Below are positions 24,390 through 32,311 of a DNA stretch of 64,000 nucleotides, one piece after another (positions within the stretch are counted from its first letter, which is position 1; the number at the start of each line of letters is the position of its first letter). The stretch lies in the NCBI RefSeq assembly GCF_024195285.1, contig NZ_JALHBS010000046.1:1-64000 (forward strand), given 5' to 3'. The DNA comes from Aurantimonas marianensis. GTDB taxonomy: Bacteria; Pseudomonadota; Alphaproteobacteria; Rhizobiales; Rhizobiaceae. The notes under the pieces are model-generated. The model had not been told where the DNA came from. It was given only the letters and a program-made list of their open reading frames with translations, and searched no databases. Both the position numbers and the translations under genes were made by a program.

Positions 24390-25529
24390 CTAGCGGCGAC
24401 CCGCCGGCGCGTAGCGCTCGATGAGGTCGGTCCAGCCACTGCCGGTGGTCAGACGCAGGATCGCCGCGTTCAGCGGCTCCCGAAGTTCCGAGCCCTCCGG
24501 CAGCGCGAAGCTGACAAGGCCGGGTTCGGCCCGCGAGGGAGAGACCATGAGACTGGCGCCCGTCGCGCCGTTGGCATGTTGCAATAGCGGCAGATTGGCG
24601 ACCACGGCGTCGATCCGGTCATCCTCGACCGCCCTCATCGCGGCCTCGACGCTGTCATAGTCGGTGAAGGCGAGCCCTTCGGATTCAAGATAGCCTGCCG
24701 CCGCGCTGTCCGGCAGGGCCCCCAGCCGCATGTCGCGAAGATCGCCGGGAATCTGCAATTGGGTAAGGCGGGAAAGGTTGGTCGCGCCGACGATCGAGGC
24801 GGTGAGGCTGGAGGTCAGCGCCATGGCGACCAGCATCCAGATCATCGCGACGCCCCGGCCGAGCGTGGTGACCGGCGCCTTGTCGCCATAGCCGATCGTG
24901 GTCATGGTTACGCCCGACCACCAGAAGCCGCTGCCGATGCCGCGCAGCCAGCGTCGCGGCCGGCCGGTATCCTCGTCCTCGGTGCCAAACTGCGCCGGGT
25001 TGGCGCGCCGCTCGATCAGCCACATCAGCGCTCCGACCACAAGCAGGATGGCGCTGACAATCAGGACGATGCGCAGGAACGTCCAGGACAGAAACGTCTT
25101 GGCAATGCCGAGGACATCGATGCCTCCAGCCCCGGCCGCACCGAGCGTCGCGGTATAATAGGGGATGGTAAAGTCGATCGTGGCTTCCGCATCGGCAGTC
25201 GCCGTGACCGGCAACGCGAGGTCGACCACGCCGCGGGCAACCGCCTCGCCCGCGTTCGCTTCCAGGGCAACCCACTCGTAGTTGTAGCCTTCCGCTTCCG
25301 CAATCATGCGCCAGAGGTCGACGCCGATGCCCGTCCAGGCACCATCCGACGCGATCATGGCGAAGGGCGGACTTTCGGTGATGCCGACGCGCAGAGTTGG
25401 CGCGAAGGTGCTCACGGTCTCCGTCCGTATCGGAGCCTGGATTGTCTGGGCGGAGACGGCAGCCGGGACGGTCAGGAGGATCGCAAGGAGAAGCTGCCGG
25501 ATAGAGGCGAATCGGGTTGGTCGGGTCAT
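24390..25529 (-). CDS. GluR0-like ligand-gated potassium channel
   Basis: 379 residues. After a signal peptide (residues 1-27), the first lobe of a solute-binding (SBP3-type) domain spans ~45-135 (LRVGITESPPFAMI, TGIGVDLWRMIAEAEGYNYE). Then come TM1 (147-173), a pore loop with the potassium filter TIGYGD at 211-216, TM2 (225-248) ending in SLTASIVG, and the second ligand lobe. SLTASIVG sits where ionotropic glutamate receptors have SYTANLA. This is the M1-P-M2 layout of prokaryotic GluR0: extracellular ligand binding gating K+ flux. The ATG at 25529 fits the signal peptide; the Arg-rich frame upstream was rejected. The ligand is unknown. Confidence 0.88.
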   Translation of the reverse strand: MTRPTRFASIRQLLLAILLTVPAAVSAQTIQAPIRTETVSTFAPTLRVGITESPPFAMIASDGAWTGIGVDLWRMIAEAEGYNYEWVALEANAGEAVARGVVDLALPVTATADAEATIDFTIPYYTATLGAAGAGGIDVLGIAKTFLSWTFLRIVLIVSAILLVVGALMWLIERRANPAQFGTEDEDTGRPRRWLRGIGSGFWWSGVTMTTIGYGDKAPVTTLGRGVAMIWMLVAMALTSSLTASIVGATNLSRLTQLQIPGDLRDMRLGALPDSAAAGYLESEGLAFTDYDSVEAAMRAVEDDRIDAVVANLPLLQHANGATGASLMVSPSRAEPGLVSFALPEGSELREPLNAAILRLTTGSGWTDLIERYAPAGRR

Positions 25530-25990
25530 CCTCGACCCAACGCGCGGGCAAGGAGGGCGTTCCCGAGCGGCTCCCCCGCTTAACAATCCCGTATCGGGTG
25601 GCGGCGCTCGACCTCGCCGTCGTGCGTCGTCGCGGGCGGGATTCGACGATATCCGCAAGCGACAGGGGACGCCGAGCCGGCCGGTGCATCCGGCAGAGGG
25701 AAGAGTGCCGCCGCTTATGCGTCAAGACGCCGCACGGATGGTGCCGCTAACCCGTCGTCAGCGCGTCGGGCGACGCATCCCGGCAGTGCTCCGGAATGCG
25801 GGCTCAGGACGGCCGCACCGCAAGTAAAGGCGCCTTTTCGCGCTTCCATGACGCAGGGGCTGCAGTCGTATCGGCCGCCGCTTGCGCGCGATCTGACGTA
25901 AGGCAATACGGGGGCGGCGGCAGCTTTGCATTGACTAAACGTTCGCTCGGTCGCACTATCCTTCTGCCCAACGAAACAAGGAGATGTCAG
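25530..25990. other. divergent intergenic region, channel gene / precursor peptide
   Basis: About 460 bases. The channel-proximal part is GC-rich with no supported gene. The precursor-proximal 80 bases carry a good promoter and a ribosome site (AAGGAG at 25977-25982). Confidence 0.55.
25931..25959 (+). promoter_or_regulatory. sigma-70-type promoter of the precursor peptide gene
   Basis: TTGACT at 25931-25936 and CACTAT at 25954-25959 are separated by 17 bases, about 30 bases before the start codon region. Confidence 0.62.
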
Positions 25991-26221
25991 ATGCCTGGTT
26001 TCAAGATTACGAGAGACATGAAGATCCCTAAAGATTTCAGTAGCGTGCGTGAGTTGGATGATTCTCAGAAGAAAGAGATGCTGTCGTCCATGGGCGTGAA
26101 AGACGACGCCATTGCGCTCATGCTGGATATCGACGCCAAGGTGGCGAAGCTGAAGGATATGCCGGACGGCGGCGGGCCGGCCGAGGCCTGGGGTGCCGGC
26201 TGCGGCGGTGTGAACTGCTAG
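25991..26221 (+). CDS. RiPP precursor-like peptide
   Basis: 76 residues. The first ~58 form a charged, leader-like helical region (MPGFKITRDMKIPKDFSSVR, SSMGVKDDAIALMLDIDAK). The C-terminal end switches to small and Gly residues: DGGGPAEAWGAGCGGVNC, with Trp67, Cys71 and Cys76 as the last residue. A Gly-Gly-Gly at 60-62 could mark leader cleavage. It has its own promoter and AAGGAG site and lies upstream of two radical-SAM genes on the same strand. I infer the substrate of these enzymes; thioether formation at Cys and prenylation at Trp are both conceivable. No match to a named RiPP class. Confidence 0.72.
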   Translation: MPGFKITRDMKIPKDFSSVRELDDSQKKEMLSSMGVKDDAIALMLDIDAKVAKLKDMPDGGGPAEAWGAGCGGVNC

Positions 26222-26636
26222 GGCGCGCGCCTCGAACAAATCCGTCCTGTCACACGATAGGCCCTGGCCGCGCGAGATTGTGGTGGCCGGGGCGAGAGCG
26301 CGGACGAGGATAGGGACGCGGTTTCGTCTCCCGGTTCGCCAGGGCGAGCCAAGCGCAGGGCTGCGTCGCGCAGAGTGGCGACGGCGTCGCGACGCTTCGG
26401 GCTGGTCGGACGATAGTCCGACGGTCCGCGAATCTGGCCAGGACCCATACGCGCCGAGACAGGCCGCAGGCAACTGGCAACAGGGTCGCCTGCCTGCCTT
26501 CGGCGAACGGCGAGCTTGAAAACCGATCGATCGGCCTTTTCGCGCCATTGGCCATCCGGTCCGGGCGGTCGCACCTGTTCGGACGATAAGGCCGGGGCGA
26601 TCGAGGGCGGAGCGATCTCAGGTCACTTCAATCGGG

Positions 26637-26676
26637 AGGGGCAGGGGGGTCGTTCGGAAGGGGCAGGAGGGTCGTT
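26637..26676 (+). repeat. 18-base direct repeat, two copies
   Basis: AGGGGCAGG(G/A)GGGTCGTT occurs twice with a 22-base period. Confidence 0.7.
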
Positions 26677-26748
26677 GCCGGTGCGCCACACCGTCGGTCG
26701 ACCAGAATGCCTGTGGCGGAACGTTATCATTATCGTCCGCTTCTCAAG

Positions 26749-26787
26749 CCCATCGGTTCGGGCCCATCGGTTCGGACCCATCGGTGG
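26749..26787 (+). repeat. 14-base direct repeat, nearly three copies
   Basis: CCCATCGGTTCG plus two bases repeats at 26749 and 26763, with a third partial copy at 26777. It ends about 30 bases before the first radical-SAM start. Possible regulator-binding iterons. Confidence 0.7.
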
Positions 26788-26816
26788 AACGCCATCGTTA
26801 AAGCGTGGAGAGGACC

Positions 26817-28031
26817 ATGCCCAGCCAATCCAGAATGGAAGCCTATCGCCGGTCGACGGTTCCGAAACTGCTTCGATGGGACGTCAATTCGAAGTGCAAT
26901 CTGGCGTGCGCGCACTGCTGCGTGGGCGAGAGTCTGCGCGACGACACCATCCGCGACCTGTCGACGGAAGAATTTCTCGCCAGCATCAGGGAGGCTGCGG
27001 CGCGCGGGGTGGAGTCGGTACATTATCTCGGCGGCGAGCCGACGATTCGAAAGGACTTCCTCACCATCCTGGAGGTTTCCGCCGAGGCCGGGCTCAACAT
27101 TTCGTTCAATACGAACGGAATTCGGCAAGATCAAAAGTATATCGACAAAATATTCGAAACGGGCGTTCGCAAGGTCGTCGTCAGCCTGGACGGTCCCGAC
27201 GTCTGGTCACACGAGTTGATGCGAGGCGCCGGTACCTTCGCCAAGACCTGCTCCTTCGTCGGAAAACTCGCGGCCGCCAAAAAAGAACGGAACCGCGAGT
27301 ACCCGCTGATCCAGATCCAGGCGGTCATCACCTCGGCATGGGCCGACAGGGCCAGGGACATGGTCGATCTGTGTCGCCGGATCGGCGCGGGCGGCCTGAA
27401 GGTCACCAATCTGTCGGCGACGGGCGATGCCCTGCAGAACTACGAGAGGCTGGCGGCCGACAATGTCGCGCAGTTTCGCGCGCTGGTGACCCTTCTGGAC
27501 TGCGTCATCGACTATCCCGACATTCAGATCGATGTTCCCGCCAAGCCGAAGGTCTACCAATTCCATCGCAAATACGCGGCCGAGAAACTGGCGCCGATGC
27601 CCTTCGGCTGCCCGGCTGTCCACGACAACGTCCATGTCGGTCCCGACGGCGACATCAGCCCCTGTCAGCTCGCGGCCTCGCAGAACGTCGATACCCGGTT
27701 CGAACGGGTCAACATCAAGGATGGCGCGCTCGACAGCCTGACGGCGAGCGAGCGCTTCAACGGCTTCCACGAAACGGTGCAGAAACCCGAAAACGCCGTG
27801 CTCTACAAGCACCAGATTCCCTGCAATCGCTGTGAATTCAACGGCTTGTCCTGCAATCCCTGTCCGCTGCCCGGCAAGACGGGATATTATCCGACAAACT
27901 ACATGTGCCTGATCGCGGAGTGGCTCAACGACCATGTCGCACCCGGCGAGCAGCCCGACTGGGACACGCTGGAGCCGCGGATGAAGGCGGTCGTCATGGC
28001 CAACCCGCCACGCGCCGCCGCCGTGCCATGA
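26817..28031 (+). CDS. radical SAM/SPASM peptide-modifying enzyme 1
   Basis: 404 residues. The [4Fe-4S]-SAM motif CNLACAHC has Cys27, Cys31 and Cys34. The GGEPT motif (HYLGGEPTIRKDF) marks SAM binding. The C-terminal part carries a SPASM-like cysteine set: FGCPAVHDNVHVGPDGDISP-C and, later, CNRCEFNGLSCNPCPLPG and NYMC. These usually hold auxiliary Fe-S clusters in enzymes acting on ribosomal peptides. The ATG at 26817 has GGAG six bases upstream and is preferred over the GTG at 26805. It overlaps the next gene by four bases (ATGA). The inferred substrate is the 76-residue peptide. Confidence 0.87.
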   Translation: MPSQSRMEAYRRSTVPKLLRWDVNSKCNLACAHCCVGESLRDDTIRDLSTEEFLASIREAAARGVESVHYLGGEPTIRKDFLTILEVSAEAGLNISFNTNGIRQDQKYIDKIFETGVRKVVVSLDGPDVWSHELMRGAGTFAKTCSFVGKLAAAKKERNREYPLIQIQAVITSAWADRARDMVDLCRRIGAGGLKVTNLSATGDALQNYERLAADNVAQFRALVTLLDCVIDYPDIQIDVPAKPKVYQFHRKYAAEKLAPMPFGCPAVHDNVHVGPDGDISPCQLAASQNVDTRFERVNIKDGALDSLTASERFNGFHETVQKPENAVLYKHQIPCNRCEFNGLSCNPCPLPGKTGYYPTNYMCLIAEWLNDHVAPGEQPDWDTLEPRMKAVVMANPPRAAAVP

Positions 28032-28972
28032 TCAGGCATCTGGGCGTGCTGTTGACGGCCCGTTGCAACCTGAAATGCGCCCATTGCCTGCAGCATCGGC
28101 ACTTCAACCGGGATATCGATCCGGCGCTCTGCAAGGAGTTGCTCGCCGAGGCCCGGCGCCTCGGCGTCGTCGGGGTCTCTTTCTCGGGCGGGGAGCCGAC
28201 CCTCTACCCCTACCTCAACGATGTCGTGGAGGAATGCGCGGCGCTGTCGCTGGCCTATTCGATCACGACCAACGGCACCTTGCTCGACCCGCTGCTGGAA
28301 GCCTGCAGCCGGCATATTCCGCATCATGTGACGTTGAGCTTCGACGGCGTCACGGCGCCCGCGCATGACGCGATCCGGGGGGCCGGAACCTTCGACCGGG
28401 TGATGACGACGACGCGGTTGCTCTCCGGCCTTGGAATCAGCACCTACGCGCAATTCACGATGACGGACCAGATGTCGCTCGACGCTGAGATGTACGACGC
28501 CCTGCGCGATCGCTCGGGCGCGGAACGGATCCATTTCGTCCCTCTGATCCAGACCGTCGATACCGGCAAAGCCGGGATCGGCATGCAGTCGCGCCGGCTG
28601 CATGAGATCAAGCAGTGGGTGCAACAGAACAGGGAGCGGGGGCGACCGTTCCATATTTCGCTCGGCGATGCGATCATCGGCCGTGGCGAACAGCGTGATG
28701 CCGCCCCGTGCGGGTATCTCGCAGGGCATAGCCTTTTTGTGGATTGGGACGGATCGGTCGCGCTCTGCTGCCAGACCGCCGGTGTCGCGGAGGTGAAAAA
28801 CGCCATTGGAAGCCTGCGTGAAGACGACCTGCCCCGATTGCTTTCCCGGCGGAGCGCCTGGGTGGAGGATTTGAAGCGGCAACGCGTCGCGCATTCCCGG
28901 GTGTTCGAATGCGATGCCTGCCATGCCTGCCTGCGGCGGCCAAGTGTCGAACCCGCCCACGCGGTGCAATGA
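28028..28972 (+). CDS. radical SAM/SPASM enzyme 2
   Basis: 314 residues. CNLKCAHC with Cys13, Cys17 and Cys20 begins unusually close to the N-terminus (MIRHLGVLLTARC). GVSFSGGEPTLYPYL is the GGEP motif. The C-terminus has a SPASM-type set: APCGYLAG, DWDGSVALCCQTAG and FECDACHACLRR. It is distinct from enzyme 1 in sequence, so two different modifications or two steps are likely. It starts in an ATGA overlap with the previous gene and ends in another ATGA overlap with the next, so translation is coupled. Confidence 0.87.
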   Translation: MIRHLGVLLTARCNLKCAHCLQHRHFNRDIDPALCKELLAEARRLGVVGVSFSGGEPTLYPYLNDVVEECAALSLAYSITTNGTLLDPLLEACSRHIPHHVTLSFDGVTAPAHDAIRGAGTFDRVMTTTRLLSGLGISTYAQFTMTDQMSLDAEMYDALRDRSGAERIHFVPLIQTVDTGKAGIGMQSRRLHEIKQWVQQNRERGRPFHISLGDAIIGRGEQRDAAPCGYLAGHSLFVDWDGSVALCCQTAGVAEVKNAIGSLREDDLPRLLSRRSAWVEDLKRQRVAHSRVFECDACHACLRRPSVEPAHAVQ

Positions 28973-29904
28973 AAGCCGATGCCGACATGGCGGCGCTGAC
29001 CGCGCTGTTCGATCATGTCCATCGCTCCTACGCCCGCGAGACATGCGGCCGGGCGAACGGGCAGTCCGGCATCACCCATGATCATCTGCCGTTCGAGTGG
29101 TCGGTGAGTCTCGCCGACGGACAGGTCGGCGCCGTCCGTTTCATCCACGATCTCGCGGCGACACAGTCGGTCGCCCAGTCCGGCCCGGCACTGCAGGACT
29201 TCATGCCTTTGCCGACGGCTTTTCGCGAACTCGGCCGGATGGTCGATGGTCTGGACCGGCGACCGGCCTTCCAGGGGAATTTCACCCGCTGGATCGGCGC
29301 CGGGGTCGGCGCGTCCGGCAGGCAGCTGAAAATCTATCTCAATCCCTGGGCCTATTACGAGACCTTGTCCGCCGCGACGGTCGGTGTTCTGGGAGCGACC
29401 CTGACGCCTGCGACGCTGACCGCCGCCAAGGCGCTCATGGACCACTTTGCCGATGCCTGGCCAAGCATGATCGGCTGGAACGTCGACGACGGCGGCGAGG
29501 CGCATGCCAAGATATATTTCCGGGTGCCGCAAACGTCGGTAGAGGCGATCGCGGCATTCCTGCACGCACGCGAGAGCGCGGCCATGGGATTTCTGCGGCA
29601 GGCGGTGGATGCGAAATGGCGCGGAGAAGCCCATTTCTATATCGATGCCGGCAATCTGCCGGGGCCACCGTCCTGGAAGGTGAACCTCAACGTCGTTTCG
29701 GCCGATCGGTGCTGGCTGCGTCCGGAATTTTCCACCGTGCTGGCGACACTGCCGCAGATCGAGACCACCCTCGCGGTAACGGCATCGGATTTTCCTCGCG
29801 GTTCGCACGAAGTGACCTATGTCGCATCGAACGGCCGCAAGCACGATATCTATTTCAAACCGAAAAGCGCCGATGGGGATCGCGTTCAGTCCAATCATCC
29901 ATGA
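28969..29904 (+). CDS. DMATS/ABBA-type aromatic prenyltransferase-like protein
   Basis: 311 residues. The pattern matches bacterial tryptophan prenyltransferases of the DMATS family. LPFEWSVSL near residue 40 has Glu43, placed like the catalytic Glu. It is followed by the basic/tyrosine strands LKIYLNPWA (Lys121, Tyr123), AKIYFRVP (Lys181, Tyr183) and HEVTYVAS...KHDIYFKP near the end. In this fold (ABBA barrel) the Lys/Arg residues hold the diphosphate and Tyr residues shield the cation. The family transfers dimethylallyl groups to indoles. Here the precursor's single Trp is the obvious candidate acceptor. The assignment is by motif only. It is coupled to the upstream gene by ATGA. Confidence 0.62.
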   Translation: MKADADMAALTALFDHVHRSYARETCGRANGQSGITHDHLPFEWSVSLADGQVGAVRFIHDLAATQSVAQSGPALQDFMPLPTAFRELGRMVDGLDRRPAFQGNFTRWIGAGVGASGRQLKIYLNPWAYYETLSAATVGVLGATLTPATLTAAKALMDHFADAWPSMIGWNVDDGGEAHAKIYFRVPQTSVEAIAAFLHARESAAMGFLRQAVDAKWRGEAHFYIDAGNLPGPPSWKVNLNVVSADRCWLRPEFSTVLATLPQIETTLAVTASDFPRGSHEVTYVASNGRKHDIYFKPKSADGDRVQSNHP

Positions 29905-30583
29905 AATCGGATCGCTGCTCGCCTTCAGTCTGTGGCCGGCAAAGGCGAAATTTCGTCATGTCCGGCACTTTCGCAATCCTGCCGCCGACAGGCTTCTGTG
30001 CATGGCCGGGACGATTCACAGCGCGCATTTCACCTCCCGCCAGTTTCCCATTTCGGATCTCACGGGGCTGATCGACGGCTTTAAGCCGGACTGTCTTCTG
30101 CTGGAAATGCGGGAGGACTATCTCGCGCGCGGCTGGCTGGCGGATGGGCCGGCCGACATGGCCTATTGTGCCTATCTGGCGGTCGATCATGGCATACCGA
30201 TCTGCGGCATCGACGAGTGGTGCGACCATCATGTGGAACGTGAGGATCGCATGTTCGGCAACACACTGGCGGCGATGGAACGGCAGGGCGGACAGCGGTT
30301 TCTGCTGTTGACCGGATATTCGCATATCCATGAACTCGCGATCCGGCTGCCCGGGGCGGCGTATACGCCGATACCGGCGTCGGAGGACGCGATGAGAAGG
30401 ATGATGGGGAAAGAGGCGTCGATGCGCGTGCCAGCCGGTTTGCCGGACGGCCTGCGCCAGGCGGCGGAACGGGCAGAGCGGGGCGAGACGCCCTTCAGCC
30501 GGGCATGGGCCCGCTCCCGCAGGCGGCTGGCCGAGAAGCTTGAGACGGACGCGGCACGCATCGCCGGGGCCCCGGCATCATGA
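29873..30583 (+). CDS. TraB/TIKI-like putative metallohydrolase
   Basis: 236 residues. Motifs of the TraB/PrgY/TIKI/ChaN superfamily are visible in order: AGTIHSAHF (first His), KPDCLLLEMRED (Glu), a helical stretch with GIPICGIDEW, an Arg-bearing helix EREDRMFGNTLAAM, and LLTGYSHIHEL (second His). TIKI proteins are metal-dependent peptidases, and PrgY reduces peptide pheromone activity, so leader removal or self-protection are plausible roles. The start is uncertain: ATG 29873 overlaps the previous gene by 32 bases with a weak ribosome site, and later starts are possible. The ATGA at 29901 is in another frame. Confidence 0.6.
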   Translation: MGIAFSPIIHEIGSLLAFSLWPAKAKFRHVRHFRNPAADRLLCMAGTIHSAHFTSRQFPISDLTGLIDGFKPDCLLLEMREDYLARGWLADGPADMAYCAYLAVDHGIPICGIDEWCDHHVEREDRMFGNTLAAMERQGGQRFLLLTGYSHIHELAIRLPGAAYTPIPASEDAMRRMMGKEASMRVPAGLPDGLRQAAERAERGETPFSRAWARSRRRLAEKLETDAARIAGAPAS

Positions 30584-30679
30584 CCCTCCAGATCTGGGCC
30601 ACAAGAAAGCATTCGCCGTGACGCGAACGAAGGCGACGCCGAGCGGCCGCCGATCGGCAGGCTCGTGGGGCTGGCGGAA

Positions 30680-30877
30680 TGCCCCAGCGCAGGGAGGGCA
30701 TCAGCGGCACGCGCGGCGGAGGCGATGATCGCGCTGACCGAGCACGCCGCGCCGCCACGCCATCTCGTCCTCGGCGCCTGGGGCGTCGAACAGGTCACCG
30801 AGCGGCTGAAGGCGCGGCTGGCGGAGATCGAAGCGCGGCGCGCGACCGGCGAAGCGACGGACTTTCCGCAGGATTGA
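30680..30877 (+). pseudogene. C-terminal remnant of an SDR oxidoreductase
   Basis: About 65 codons ending AARAAEAMIALTEHAAPPRH followed by LVLGAWGVEQVTERLKARLA. This is the distinctive tail of long-form SDRs, where a 'RAA.A....PPRHL.LG' segment precedes the C-terminal helix. The Rossmann part is missing; upstream sequence has no continuation. It follows the RiPP-like locus and may mark where that locus was inserted. Confidence 0.6.
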
Positions 30878-30951
30878 GACAAACCGCTGCGACGGCCGCC
30901 ATGCTCCGGCGCCGCGCCAAGCCCCGGGTGAGGACGGCCGGAACGACCGTC

Positions 30952-31353
30952 TCACTCAGCCAGTGTCTCCGCCGGGATCGCCACCGGCCGCCCGGCCTCG
31001 TCGATCGCCACCATGACGAATGTGCCTTCGGTGACTTTCGTCCGCGCGTTCGACGCGCGGGCCTTGGTCCAGGCTTCGATCGCCAGCGGGATCGAGGTGC
31101 GGCCGATCTTCTCGATCGAGGAATAGACGCAGAGCGTGTCGCCGATCTTCACCGGCCGCTTGAAGGTCAGCGCGTTGACGGCGATGGTGGCCACCCGGCC
31201 CCGCGCCCGTTCCGCGCCGCGGATTCCGGCGGCGAGATCCATCTGCGACATCACCCAGCCGCCGAAGATGTCGCCATTGGCGTTGGCGTCGGCGGGCATG
31301 GCCGGAATGCGGACGGTGAGATCACCTTTTGGAATCACGTCGCTTGCGTCCAT
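30952..31353 (-). CDS. acyl-CoA thioesterase, hotdog fold (YciA-like)
   Basis: 133 residues. Hotdog thioesterase with the signature PADANANGDIFGGWVMSQMD, containing the Asn/Asp-Gly pair at the active site, and the hydrophobic strand ATIAVNALTFKRPVKIGDTL. YciA-type enzymes hydrolyse medium- and long-chain acyl-CoAs. The ATG at 31353 is six bases after GGGGAG; another ATG directly precedes it. It is 61 bases upstream of the DMT transporter on the same strand. Confidence 0.9.
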   Translation of the reverse strand: MDASDVIPKGDLTVRIPAMPADANANGDIFGGWVMSQMDLAAGIRGAERARGRVATIAVNALTFKRPVKIGDTLCVYSSIEKIGRTSIPLAIEAWTKARASNARTKVTEGTFVMVAIDEAGRPVAIPAETLAE

Positions 31354-31414
31354 CATCGTCTCCCCTGATTGCGTCCGCCTGGCATAGCAGATGCCGGCGG
31401 GTTTGGCAGTCGGG

Positions 31415-32311
31415 TCAGACCGGCTCGCGCGCCGCGGGCGCGGGGCGATAGAGCGGGACCAGTTCGACGGCGAGCATCGCCGCGAAGATCAGCGCGCAGC
31501 CGACCAGCCCGATCGCGGCGATCCGTTCGCCGAGAAGGACGACACCGAACAGCGCGGCGAACAGGGCTTCGGACGACAGGAAGATCGCCGCCTGGGGTGC
31601 CGTCGTGTGGCGCTGGCCGATGGTCTGCAGCGTGAAGGCCAGACCCGAAGAGAACACGCCGCCATAGAAGATTTCGGGCCAGGCGGCGAAGAGCGAGGCA
31701 AGGGACGGAGCCTCCAGGATCAGTGCGCCGAGGGCGGCGAGCGCCGTCGTCACGGCGAACTGCGCCGCCGACAGCGTGTAGGGGCGCCCGCTGGGACCGG
31801 CGAAGATCCCGACGAGGAGGATCTGCAGGGCCCAGAAGACGGCGCAGACGATCATCAGGACATCGCCGGACTTCAGCGCCGAAACGCTGCCCCCGCCGAG
31901 CAGCACGATGCCTGTGAAGGCGGCCAGCGCCGAGGGCCAGACCACCCAATGGGCGCGGTTGCGCAAGATCACGAGGGCGAGGAACGGCGTGAAGACGACG
32001 TAAAGCCCGGTCAGAAAGCCGGCATTGGTGACCGAGGTGGTGACGATGCCGATCTGCTGGAGGATCGAGGCGATGAACAGCATGACGCCGATGGCGACGA
32101 AGCCGGCTGGCGCACCCCTTGGAAGCGGGGATCCGGCGCGGGCGGATTCCCGCAGCGCGAAGGGCAGGACCGACAGGGTGGCGAGCGCGAATTTCGCCGC
32201 GACAAAGGTCCACGGGCCGACATCTTCCATCGCCGTCGACTGGGCGACGAAGCCCATGCCCCAGACGGCACCGGCGAGCAGCAGGAGGAGGTTGGCGTTG
32301 AGGCGGGACAT
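31415..32311 (-). CDS. DMT-superfamily (EamA) transporter
   Basis: 298 residues, ten predicted transmembrane helices in two EamA repeats. The first repeat starts LLLLLAGAVWGMGFVAQSTA and the second VLMIVCAVFWALQILLVGIF. The motifs FLSSEALFAALFGVVLLGE and IGLVGCALIFAAML close the second repeat. It is an inner-membrane metabolite or drug exporter of unknown substrate. Downstream is the YciA-like thioesterase. Confidence 0.88.
   Translation of the reverse strand: MSRLNANLLLLLAGAVWGMGFVAQSTAMEDVGPWTFVAAKFALATLSVLPFALRESARAGSPLPRGAPAGFVAIGVMLFIASILQQIGIVTTSVTNAGFLTGLYVVFTPFLALVILRNRAHWVVWPSALAAFTGIVLLGGGSVSALKSGDVLMIVCAVFWALQILLVGIFAGPSGRPYTLSAAQFAVTTALAALGALILEAPSLASLFAAWPEIFYGGVFSSGLAFTLQTIGQRHTTAPQAAIFLSSEALFAALFGVVLLGERIAAIGLVGCALIFAAMLAVELVPLYRPAPAAREPV

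Larger units (their letters stand above)
26222..26816. other. spacer between precursor and enzyme genes, with direct repeats
   Basis: About 595 bases with no supported gene on either strand; open frames here are Arg-rich shadows. It contains two short direct-repeat arrays (26637-26676 and 26749-26787) close to the first enzyme gene. The precursor may therefore be transcribed apart from the enzymes. Confidence 0.5.

Noticed and set aside
26516-27835. Plus-strand frame over the spacer and first radical-SAM gene
   Set aside because: Out of frame with the radical-SAM protein and Arg/Gly-rich. The real start is the ATG at 26817.
29901-30071. ATGA overlap after the prenyltransferase-like gene as the next start
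   Set aside because: That frame gives only a short Cys/Arg-rich peptide; the TIKI-like protein is in another frame, starting near 29873.
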